Shown here in pieces: positions 15,169-22,415 of a stretch of 22,415 nt of DNA (the first letter of the stretch is position 1; the number at the start of each line of letters is the position of its first letter). This DNA is from a virus. The stretch spans positions 1 to 22,415 of the IMG/VR virus record IMGVR_UViG_3300036719_000583; one strand, 5' to 3'. A model generated the notes under the pieces. That model saw nothing but the letters and a program-made list of their open reading frames with translations. It searched no databases and was not told where the DNA came from. The translations under genes were made by a program, and so were the position numbers.

Positions 15169-16008
15169 ATGATGTTCGTTCTTACCTCCACAAAGACAAT
15201 CAAGGTAGCTTTACTAGCTGCCCCTACGACACAGCCTCAGTGGACGGCGGCTTATGCAGACAATGATGGGACAACGTTTATCGAAGGGTCGAGCAGCGGC
15301 GCTCTCACAGGAACCTCGGATGCGACGATTGTTGCTGCGCCTACAGGAAGCTACAGACGCATCATCAAGAACCTGACCATCGAGAACACGAATAATGCTG
15401 CTGTCACTGCACTTATCAAGCTCGATGATGGTTCTACACAAAGCGTAGCGGCAAAGGTAACGCTGAATCCCGGCGATGTTTGGACAACGAATGGCACATT
15501 TGATGAGTACGGTTCGCTTAAGCAGACGCTGGGAACTGTCAACGTAACGACAGTTACGGGTACGCTACCGATTGCCAATGGCGGTACAGGTCAGACAACG
15601 CAACAAGCGGCGATAAATGCTCTTGCGGGAGCTGTAACGAATGCTCAGTTCTTGAGAGGTAATGGCACTAACGTCTCAATGTCGGCTATACAAGTATCTG
15701 ATGTTCCGACGCTGAATCAGAATACAACGGGAACCGCTGCGAATGTAACCGGCACTGTAGCGATTGCCAACGGTGGAACTGGTCAGACGACACAGACTGC
15801 GGCGTTTGATGCGCTATCTCCGACAACGACTAAGGGCGATCTCATTGTCAGCAATGGCACAGACAATGTTCGGTTGGCTGTCGGTACTGATGCGTATGTC
15901 TTAACTGCTGACGCAACGCAAGCGACTGGTGTTAAGTGGGCAGCAGCAAGCGGCGGTGGCGTGACGACAGGCAAGGCCATCGCTATGGCTCTTATATTTG
16001 GCTTCTAA
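15169..16008 (+). CDS. Tail fibre protein with GGTGQTT repeats
   Basis: This 279-residue protein is a likely fibre or fibre-tip component. Residues 1-120 read as a beta domain ('YRRIIKNLTIENTNNAAVTALIKLDDGSTQSVAA', then a 'LNPGDVWTTNGTFDEYG' stretch). The second half carries two copies of 'xxIANGGTGQTTQxAAxxAL' (about residues 134-153 and 197-216), a repeat widespread in phage tail fibres, with 'LRGNGTNVSM' between them. The C-terminus is glycine-rich and hydrophobic. An ATG doublet at 15169/15172 is preceded by AGGGG at 15158-15162. The stop of the collagen fibre lies 9 nt upstream, so both are co-transcribed. No enzymatic domain is seen. Confidence 0.75.
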   Translation: MMFVLTSTKTIKVALLAAPTTQPQWTAAYADNDGTTFIEGSSSGALTGTSDATIVAAPTGSYRRIIKNLTIENTNNAAVTALIKLDDGSTQSVAAKVTLNPGDVWTTNGTFDEYGSLKQTLGTVNVTTVTGTLPIANGGTGQTTQQAAINALAGAVTNAQFLRGNGTNVSMSAIQVSDVPTLNQNTTGTAANVTGTVAIANGGTGQTTQTAAFDALSPTTTKGDLIVSNGTDNVRLAVGTDAYVLTADATQATGVKWAAASGGGVTTGKAIAMALIFGF

Positions 16009-16017
16009 GGAAACAAA

Positions 16018-16395
16018 ATGGCAAACCCAAACATCGTTAACGTAGCAACGATCTTAGGTAATACCTCTTACCTGATCCCTGCTAATACCACTGCTAATAC
16101 GTGGACAGCACTCACGGCAAGCACCAATTACGTTAACCGCATCGACTTCATGACTGCGTCTAACGTTACTTCGGCTGCTGCGACGGTTACTGTGTCCATC
16201 AACTCGGCTACTGCGGGTGGTGGAACGGCTTACAGAGTTGCTTATCAGATCACGGTTCCCGCGAATTCGACGCTTGTGATTCTTGATAAGACGACTGCGA
16301 TGTATGTCGGTGAGTCTCAGTCGGTTGTTGTCACAGTGGGCACTGCAAGCGCGATTGAGCTTGTTGCCAGCTACGAAGCCATTAGCAACACATGA
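16018..16395 (+). CDS. Small beta-rich virion protein
   Basis: This 125-residue protein has alternating beta strands (SYLIPANTTANTW, ATVTVSINSATAGGGTAYRVAYQITVPANSTLVILD, SVVVTVGTASAIELVASYEAI). The segment near 'YRVAYQITVPANSTLVILDKT' is alignable in pattern with the N-terminal beta domain of the preceding fibre, so the two may share a fold. The ATG has a GGAAAC site 9 nt upstream of it. A head or tail decoration, or a small fibre component, is likely; the exact location in the virion is unknown. Its stop overlaps the next start by 4 nt (ATGA). Confidence 0.65.
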   Translation: MANPNIVNVATILGNTSYLIPANTTANTWTALTASTNYVNRIDFMTASNVTSAAATVTVSINSATAGGGTAYRVAYQITVPANSTLVILDKTTAMYVGESQSVVVTVGTASAIELVASYEAISNT

Positions 16396-18101
16396 GCTTA
16401 GATCGGTATCTCGGCAGTTTCATTACTGCTAGTCCCACAGCCCCGACCCAGACCTCAGCACAAGGGGTATGGGAGCTTGAGCAACAAGCATCGGCTCAGG
16501 TTCAGAATGCGTGGCCTCTACCGCCTAATGTCATACAGAGATCGCTGCGGTTTAACAGTGCGGATAGCACTTACCTGAATTGGACGCCTTCCGTCGCGGC
16601 AACTAGCAATCAAAAGTTGACATATTCAACGTGGGTAAAACGAAGCGTCTTATCAACCTATCAACATTTTGGCCTTACCGCTGCTGTGTCTGGATCTTCT
16701 AGGGATGCAATGCGGTTTGATCAAGACTCTCAAGATGTTATTCAGGTTTATTTTGACGAAGGCGGAACTTATAACGTAAGAACATCCGCTGTCTTTAGAG
16801 ATCCTAGTGCGTGGTATAACATCGTTATTGCGATTGATACGACGTTATCGACTACATCGCAACGTGTCCGCATCTATGTTAACAATGTGGAGCAAACCTT
16901 AACTGGCACTCAGCCCATACAGAATTATCAGTTTTTAGGGTTTCTTGTTTCTGGAAAAGCGCAAAATATCGGTCGACACCCTAGCGCAGCTTTTTATTTC
17001 AACGGCTATCTGAGCGATGTTTATTGCATCGACGGCCAGCAGCTAACCCCATCCTCCTTCGGCGAAACCGATCCCCAGACAGGCGTATGGATACCTAAAG
17101 TCTACACAGGCAGCTACGGCACGAATGGCTTTAGGCTAAGGTTCAACAACAACAGCAGCACGACAGCATTAGGCTACGACACATCGGGCAACGGTAATAA
17201 CTGGACACCTAATAACTTCTCTGTCACCGCAGGATCAGGTAACGACTCTATGTTAGATGTGCCGAGTCTGTACGGCACAGATACGGGTCTAGGCGGCGAG
17301 GTGAGGGGGAATTACGCGACGTGGAACCCGCTTGAAACGATTACGACATCAAAACCAACAAACGGCAATTTAGATTACGCTCCTTCTTCAACCTCACCTC
17401 AAGTGGCTTTTTCAAGTATAGCGATTCCTTCCACTGGCAAATGGTACGCAGAGATTACAAAAGGTGATGCAAACACCAGCTGGCCCGTTGGCATTCAGGG
17501 TCCAACAAGAAGCGGAATTACTTATGCAAGCCAAACCGAAGGTATTGCGTATTGGGCTGGAGGTCAGATTTATAAAGACTCGGCACTAATTAGATCTGGT
17601 TTGGTGACGGCAACAACAAATGACGTTATTGGTATAGCGGTCGATTCAGATGCAAAAACCGTGCTGTTTTATAAAAATGGCGTTGTTATAACAACAGCAA
17701 TTAGCTATACATATTCTCAGGTTTGGTTTGCTTGCGGCAACTATGTGTCTGGTTTGCTTTTCTACGCCAACTTCGGCCAACGCCCCTTTGCATATACCGC
17801 ACCATCAGGATTTAAGGCGCTGTGTACGACGAACTTATCCGCATCGGGAACGGTAACGACTAGCGGCACATTCACAGGTAATGCTTCTACAGACGGCCCG
17901 TTTATTTACCTTAACGGCATCCCAACGGCTATGACGATCAACGGTAATGCAGTGACGTTTGGCACACAGGCAGACAAGCTCAGTAACGGCTTTAAGGTTC
18001 GCTCATCAAGTTCAAGCTATAACACCTCTGGATCTAACACTTATTCGGTGTCTACGACAGGCGCAATCTTCCGTTACTCTAACGCTCAAGGGAACCCATA
18101 A
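16392..18101 (+). CDS. LamG-like and SPRY-like adhesin (tail fibre)
   Basis: This 569-residue protein probably binds host surface glycans. Residues 1-45 carry a docking-like motif 'PTQTSAQGVWELEQQ...NAWP'. Residues about 48-218 are LamG-like ('RSLRFNSADSTYLNWTP', then 'KLTYSTWVKRS', and 'YFNGYLSDVYCIDGQQLTPSSFGE'). Residues about 300-470 match a SPRY-type domain ('GKWYAEITKG', 'DVIGIAVDSDAKTVLFYKNG') and continue as NFGQRPFAYTAPSGFKALC. The last 90 residues are a further beta domain with serine-rich strands. It overlaps the previous gene (ATGA) and the next (TAATG). No glycosidase residues are apparent, so this is likely binding rather than cleavage. Confidence 0.82.
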   Translation: MSLDRYLGSFITASPTAPTQTSAQGVWELEQQASAQVQNAWPLPPNVIQRSLRFNSADSTYLNWTPSVAATSNQKLTYSTWVKRSVLSTYQHFGLTAAVSGSSRDAMRFDQDSQDVIQVYFDEGGTYNVRTSAVFRDPSAWYNIVIAIDTTLSTTSQRVRIYVNNVEQTLTGTQPIQNYQFLGFLVSGKAQNIGRHPSAAFYFNGYLSDVYCIDGQQLTPSSFGETDPQTGVWIPKVYTGSYGTNGFRLRFNNNSSTTALGYDTSGNGNNWTPNNFSVTAGSGNDSMLDVPSLYGTDTGLGGEVRGNYATWNPLETITTSKPTNGNLDYAPSSTSPQVAFSSIAIPSTGKWYAEITKGDANTSWPVGIQGPTRSGITYASQTEGIAYWAGGQIYKDSALIRSGLVTATTNDVIGIAVDSDAKTVLFYKNGVVITTAISYTYSQVWFACGNYVSGLLFYANFGQRPFAYTAPSGFKALCTTNLSASGTVTTSGTFTGNASTDGPFIYLNGIPTAMTINGNAVTFGTQADKLSNGFKVRSSSSSYNTSGSNTYSVSTTGAIFRYSNAQGNP

Positions 18102-21100
18102 TGTCTCGCTTCCCCGGCAACATCATCAAGCTACCGAATGTAACCCCGACACAGAGCAGCGCATCTGGAGTCTGGTCACTCAAAGATCAGATGGTTTACC
18201 AGAGAAACAACCTCTGGCCGTTCCAGCGCGATCCGTACTTCAACTACACGACGTTACTTCTACAAGGCAACGTCCCCAACACGACAGGTCCACAGGCGAT
18301 GAACCTGCCCCTGTCTTACAACGCAGACGCTAGTACCAATAACTTCCTTGTCACGCCTAATGGTGACGTTGGCCCTCGTCCGTTCAGCCCGTACTTTGGG
18401 GGGAATTACAGTGTTTATTTTGATGGTGCTACAAGCACACGGTTAACGCTTGCAAGCAGTTCTGATTTTGCTTTTGGCACCGGTGCTTACACAATTGAAG
18501 CATGGGTATATTTAGCCGCTTATGCCTCAAATGGAAATGTGATATTTGATACGGGCAACGCCTCAAGTTCTTTGTACTTTACGGTTGGCTCTTCAGGCGC
18601 ATTGGCAATTGGCAAGCAAGGTACGGGCTATTTAATAACAAGCGCCAATAGTGTGGTTGCTTTGAACACATGGGTGCATGTAGCCATATCTCGCTCAAGC
18701 ACATCGTCTAATGACACGCGGCTGTTTGTAAATGGAGTTTTTGTTGCGGTTGGAACGGATAGCAATAATTGGACGGTAACAACGACGCCAACGATTGGCG
18801 GTATTAACGCCAGCGGATACACCACGACAGGCTACATCTCTAATCTTTCGGTATTAAAAGGCACCGCTAAATACACCACCAATTTCACGCCAACTGCACA
18901 GGCGCTACCGACAGGCACGACTAATCAGGTGTTGCTTGCCTGTGCTTCAAATCGTTTCATTGACACCAACACTGCAACGACAGCTAAGGCCATCACTGTC
19001 AACGGCGACTCCCGCATCACCGACAACAGCCCGTTTGTATCCACCGACTTCACGACCGGCGCGGGGTACTTTAAGGGTGCAGCGTCAGATTACTTGAGCC
19101 TTGCCGATAACGCTGCGTGGGACATTCCGGGCCAGTTTTCCATTGAGCTATCCGTCTATTTCAATAGCACCTCGTCACCGCAGACCCTCCTGTCACATTT
19201 GGACGCGCTTCCCGGCAATGGTTTCTTCTTCAGGATCGCTTCGGGCAATCTGGAATTTGGCTATGGAGACGGGACGGGTTCTTTCTCTGTAACGGCTGCA
19301 TTCACGATTGTGACTGGAACGTGGTTCCACTTGCTTGCAACCAGAGATAGCGGGAATAGGATCCGCCTATTCTCAAACGGTGTGATGCTTACCAACACCG
19401 TTCAGTCGAAAAACATGACCGGCAGCACCGGACCGCTTGAGATTGGAAGGCAAAGCCCAATAGCATCGTGGTACTTCAACGGCTACATGTCCAACGTCCG
19501 TATCGTCAACGGATCGGTGCCTACGGGGTATCAAACTAGCAGCACGACGAATGGTACGCAGATCTTCACGCCGCCAACTGAGATGCTTACAACGACATCT
19601 CAAGGTACAACGGCAGGGGATGTAAAGCTCCTCACCCTCCAGACTCGCGCTCCATCCCAGAACATCAACTTCATCGACTCCAGCCCCAACGAGTTCATCG
19701 TTACAAAGAACGGCAATACGACGCAGGGTACGTTCAGCCCATTTAGTCCTACGGGGTGGGGGAATCGTTTCGATGGCTCCTCTGGAAAGCTTGCATTTCC
19801 AACAGGATCGTTTGTCTTTGGCAACTCAGACTTCACCATTGAAGCGTGGGTATACAACACAGGAACGACTACAGGCGCATTTTTTACCAATCAATATACA
19901 AGCGGCGCAAGTACGACATCAATTATTGGTGCTATAGGATCAACCAATGGTAACTTTGATATGTACATTGGCGGTTCTGTGTATTCGCTTACAGGCATAA
20001 ATCCGACTTCAAACCAGTGGGTTCATGTTGCTATTGTGCGAACTGGTGGTACGGTTTCGGTGTTTCAGGGTGGCAACAGAACGCATACCAGATCTGACCT
20101 TAGCACGTTATCAATCAACGCCGGAGGCACATCCGTTCCACCTCAAATTGGTGATGGTGTAAACGGTTTTTTATCTAACCACAGGGTAATCATTGGAAGT
20201 GGGCCGTATGACGCAACTCAAGCGTCTATTACTGTACCAACCGCTCCGCTCACCGTAACTGCAAACACGAAGCTTCTTACCTGCCAATCAAACCGTTTCA
20301 TTGACCAAACCGGCAAGACGATTACCGTCACAGGTACCCCCTCCGTACAAGCCTTCTCTCCTTTCGCTCCTGCAAATGCTGTCAGCCCACTCGTCACAGG
20401 AGGGTCGGGGTATTTCAACGGCTCGTCTAATCTGACGGTTCCAGCGAACAATATTTTTGATTTTGCGGCGGGACAAGCATTTACGTTTGAGTGCTGGTTC
20501 TATTGCACGACGACTGGCTCACAAACCATAACGCAAGAAGGAGCAAACACCTTTTCCCTTGATGTAACGCCTAGTTCCGCATCAATTAACTACGGCAAAT
20601 CCGGGGTTGCAAATATCATTTCAGTAACGTCTAGCAATTTTACGGCAAACGCGTGGATGCACCTAGTCATCTGTAGGAACACCAGCAATCAAAGCCGCAT
20701 GTGGCTCAATGGCGTTTCAGTTGGATCTAGCAATAGCGACACATACGCCTTTAACAACGCAGTCAACTACATAGGATCAAATGCCAACCCTTCGTCATAT
20801 TTGAATGGCTACATTAGTGGCTTGCGCGTCCTAAAGGGATCAGCACTTTACGATCCAACCTCTTCAAGCAACATCCCCGTCCCCACCACCCCACCAACAG
20901 CAATACCCAACACTTCCCTTCTACTGAACTTCACTAACGGCGCAGCAGTTGATGCGACGGGTAAGAACGTTGTTGAATCAGTAGGCACGGCGCAGTTAAG
21001 TACAAGGGTCACAAAATTCGCAGGCACTGGGTCAGGGTATTTTGATGCCACAGCCGCTTATCAAACCATTCCGAATACGGCTGGCCTTATTGCGCTTCCG

Positions 21101-21571
21101 GGTGATTTCACACTAGAGCTTTGGGCTTACCGTCTTGACGCAACAAACAATACTTACTTTTGTGTCTTTGGGAATCAAGCGGCTGGGAATAATGGCTTCT
21201 TGTTTTGGGTTACCGGCGGATCGGCTAATGCAATTCGTTTTTACAGCAACGGCGCTTTTGTCATGTCAGGTGCGAATAACGCCGTTCCGCTGAATCAATG
21301 GACGCATATTGCCCTTGTCAGAAGTGGAACAGCCACAAACAATATGCGGTGCTATATCGACGGGGTAGAGGACACTGCTGCGAGAGCTACTAACACGACG
21401 GCATTTGTCGGCGTCTCTGGAAACGGCCTCGCGATAGGCACCGAATACAGCGGATCCTTTAGCGGTACACGCGCAGCCTTCTATTACAGCAACTACCGAC
21501 TTACGAGGTACGCCCGTTACACCTCCAACTTCAACACGAATCTCCCCACCGGACCTTTCCCCATAGGCTAA
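18101..21571 (+). CDS. Five-LamG adhesin (tail fibre)
   Basis: This 1156-residue protein is the largest in the fibre block after the gpJ-like protein. An N-terminal docking-like motif (residues 1-45: 'VTPTQSSASGVWSLKDQ...NLWP') matches that of the preceding protein. Five LamG-like (concanavalin A-type) domains begin near residues 103, 320, 555, 769 and 978, spaced by 217, 235, 214 and 209. Each opens with 'YFDG/YFNG/RFDG' and 'FTIEAWVY' and contains 'WxHVAIxR'. Linkers recur as 'LL.C.SNRFID....ITV.G......FSPF'. The ATG start overlaps the previous stop by one base. Multivalent glycan binding is the likely role; a purely structural use of LamG is the alternative. No signal peptide or enzymatic motif is visible. 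Confidence 0.85.
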   Translation: MSRFPGNIIKLPNVTPTQSSASGVWSLKDQMVYQRNNLWPFQRDPYFNYTTLLLQGNVPNTTGPQAMNLPLSYNADASTNNFLVTPNGDVGPRPFSPYFGGNYSVYFDGATSTRLTLASSSDFAFGTGAYTIEAWVYLAAYASNGNVIFDTGNASSSLYFTVGSSGALAIGKQGTGYLITSANSVVALNTWVHVAISRSSTSSNDTRLFVNGVFVAVGTDSNNWTVTTTPTIGGINASGYTTTGYISNLSVLKGTAKYTTNFTPTAQALPTGTTNQVLLACASNRFIDTNTATTAKAITVNGDSRITDNSPFVSTDFTTGAGYFKGAASDYLSLADNAAWDIPGQFSIELSVYFNSTSSPQTLLSHLDALPGNGFFFRIASGNLEFGYGDGTGSFSVTAAFTIVTGTWFHLLATRDSGNRIRLFSNGVMLTNTVQSKNMTGSTGPLEIGRQSPIASWYFNGYMSNVRIVNGSVPTGYQTSSTTNGTQIFTPPTEMLTTTSQGTTAGDVKLLTLQTRAPSQNINFIDSSPNEFIVTKNGNTTQGTFSPFSPTGWGNRFDGSSGKLAFPTGSFVFGNSDFTIEAWVYNTGTTTGAFFTNQYTSGASTTSIIGAIGSTNGNFDMYIGGSVYSLTGINPTSNQWVHVAIVRTGGTVSVFQGGNRTHTRSDLSTLSINAGGTSVPPQIGDGVNGFLSNHRVIIGSGPYDATQASITVPTAPLTVTANTKLLTCQSNRFIDQTGKTITVTGTPSVQAFSPFAPANAVSPLVTGGSGYFNGSSNLTVPANNIFDFAAGQAFTFECWFYCTTTGSQTITQEGANTFSLDVTPSSASINYGKSGVANIISVTSSNFTANAWMHLVICRNTSNQSRMWLNGVSVGSSNSDTYAFNNAVNYIGSNANPSSYLNGYISGLRVLKGSALYDPTSSSNIPVPTTPPTAIPNTSLLLNFTNGAAVDATGKNVVESVGTAQLSTRVTKFAGTGSGYFDATAAYQTIPNTAGLIALPGDFTLELWAYRLDATNNTYFCVFGNQAAGNNGFLFWVTGGSANAIRFYSNGAFVMSGANNAVPLNQWTHIALVRSGTATNNMRCYIDGVEDTAARATNTTAFVGVSGNGLAIGTEYSGSFSGTRAAFYYSNYRLTRYARYTSNFNTNLPTGPFPIG

Positions 21572-21573
21572 TC

Positions 21574-21888
21574 ATGTACGCAATCATCCGCGATGGCCGC
21601 GTGTACAACACCGGCACCCTAGAGTCGATGTTCATCTCCAACGTATTTCCGGGCTGTGATACGCCCGAGTGGCGACTAGAGCACTGCGCTTATATCGTGA
21701 AAGAAGTGCCCTACGACCCCGATACAGAGGTTCTAGCCTCTTGTGATCCCATCATCGACGGCGAGTATGTAACGCTTCATAAAGCCGTCCCTAAGCCTGA
21801 GCCTCCAGTGGCAATACCAGTCGCTATCGACCTTGTTATTGATACGATTGCTGACTCTGTGGCTGACTCTGTGGCTGACTCTATATAA
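21574..21888 (+). CDS. Small protein of unknown function with C-terminal 4-residue repeat
   Basis: This 104-residue protein begins MYAIIRDGRVYNTGTLESMF and has a short alpha/beta body (WRLEHCAYIVKEVPYDPDTE). Proline-rich residues (KPEPPVAIPVAI) lead to a C-terminal IDTI-ADSV-ADSV-ADSI tail that is coded by near-perfect 12-bp repeats. The family is not recognised. The ATG is 2 nt after the previous stop in the context TAATCATG, the same spacing context as the connector gene start. By position it may be a small fibre-associated or fibre-assembly protein; nothing in the sequence confirms this. Confidence 0.62.
   Translation: MYAIIRDGRVYNTGTLESMFISNVFPGCDTPEWRLEHCAYIVKEVPYDPDTEVLASCDPIIDGEYVTLHKAVPKPEPPVAIPVAIDLVIDTIADSVADSVADSI
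21850..21882 (+). repeat. 12-bp tandem repeat at the end of a small gene
   Basis: The unit GCTGACTCTGTG is present 2.75 times (21850-21861, 21862-21873, 21874-21882), encoding ADSV-ADSV-ADS. The preceding IDTI codons are a diverged copy. Repeat-slippage could change the length of the protein tail in frame. Confidence 0.85.
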
Positions 21889-21905
21889 AACAATGGATAC
21901 ACGAC

Positions 21906-22415
21906 ATGAAAATATGCGTATACGCAATCTCAAAAAACGAAGAGCAGTTTGTAAAACGATTCTGTGATTCAGCTAAAGACGCTGATCTAATTCTGATCGC
22001 TGACACGGGATCTACAGACAACACAGCGAGCCTAGCCAGAGAATGCGGCGCTACAGTCTACGACATCTCTGTAAAGCCGTGGCGTTTCGATATGGCAAGG
22101 GATACGGCTTTATGTCTCATCCCCGGTGACTACGATGTTTGTGTCTCCTTAGATCTTGATGAGGTTCTTGAGCCCGGATGGCGCGAGGAAATAGAAAGGG
22201 TATGGACTCCAGAGACCACTCGGCTTAGATACAAGTTCGATTGGGGGCAAAACATCCTCTTTTACTACGAGAAGATTCATCATCGACAGGGCTACCACTG
22301 GCATCACCCGGTTCATGAGTACCCGAGGCCGGATCAGAGAACTAAAGAAGTCTATGCCCAAACAGACATGCTTCTCGTGTCTCACCATCCCGATCCCACT
22401 AAGTCACGGGGGCAG
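21906..22415 (+). CDS. Family-2-type glycosyltransferase (3' truncated)
   Basis: The open frame runs from ATG 21906 to the right edge, 170 codons without a stop. It begins MKICVYAISKNEEQFVKRF, followed by 'LILIADTGSTDNT' (residues 28-40), the GT-A nucleotide-sugar binding start. The metal-binding D-x-D is at residues 83-85 in 'SLDLDEVLEPGW'. A histidine-rich segment near 125-138 (HHRQGYHWHHPVHE) lies before the truncated end 'HHPDPTKSRGQ'. This matches inverting family-2 glycosyltransferases. The likely donor is a nucleotide sugar; the acceptor is unknown and could be virion protein, DNA or host surface. Only 17 nt separate it from the previous stop, with GGA at 21896-21898 as a poor ribosome site. 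The missing C-terminus prevents firmer classification. Confidence 0.85.
   Translation, partial: MKICVYAISKNEEQFVKRFCDSAKDADLILIADTGSTDNTASLARECGATVYDISVKPWRFDMARDTALCLIPGDYDVCVSLDLDEVLEPGWREEIERVWTPETTRLRYKFDWGQNILFYYEKIHHRQGYHWHHPVHEYPRPDQRTKEVYAQTDMLLVSHHPDPTKSRGQ

Noticed and set aside
1-22415. CRISPR array, tRNA, insertion sequence or attachment site
   Set aside because: No regularly spaced direct repeats with unique spacers, no tRNA-like cloverleaf, no transposase frame and no duplicated end sequence were seen. The regular repeats present are coding collagen and LamG units.

Overview
The window is one uninterrupted, plus-strand late (virion) operon of a tailed phage or prophage of the HK97-fold, long non-contractile-tail type (siphovirus-like Caudoviricetes). 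The evidence is gene content and order: HK97-type capsid, connector, head closure, tail terminator, tail tube, gpG/gpGT-type frameshift pair, tape measure, tail-tip proteins, gpJ-like central fibre, then a long run of adhesin genes. No integrase, replication, lysis, tRNA or host metabolic gene is present, so lysogeny and host cannot be decided. The collagen-like GPT repeats, LamG/SPRY adhesins and closing family-2 glycosyltransferase resemble what is often seen in uncultured aquatic phages; that is an impression, not a search result.

Layout. 1-139: 3' end of an upstream gene, by position the prohead protease. 151-2567: two tandem, clearly paralogous HK97-fold capsid proteins. The first has a ~106-residue N-terminal scaffold-like region; the second has only 23 residues before the shared core. 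A GNRA-loop hairpin with a short T run separates them. 2570-3961: connector, head closure and tail terminator. 3970-7908: tail tube protein, an orphan 83-residue protein, an HK97 gp10-like protein in an unusual place, the tail assembly chaperone pair joined by a -1 frameshift signal (A AAA AAC, 6-nt spacer, 12-bp stem), and a 634-residue tape measure protein. 7905-13203: two minor tail proteins, a GNAT-like protein, and a gpJ-like tip protein carrying collagen-like repeats and a C-terminal peptidase S74 chaperone. 13204-13279: short structured intergenic leader. 13280-21571: six adhesin or fibre genes (possibly BppU-like baseplate protein, collagen fibre, GGTGQTT fibre, small beta protein, LamG-SPRY protein, five-LamG protein). 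21574-22415: a small unknown protein with a C-terminal 12-bp repeat, and a truncated glycosyltransferase.

The genes are packed with 1-11 nt overlaps or gaps of a few nt, which implies translational coupling. The only gaps above 30 nt are the inter-capsid hairpin and the 76-nt leader before the fibre block; both carry RNA structure. No stretch above 300 bases lacks a gene. The observations most worth testing are the paired capsid genes with an attenuator-like hairpin between them, the well-formed frameshift signal, and the roughly 8-kb adhesin array in which two adjacent proteins share an N-terminal motif that looks like a virion-docking tag.
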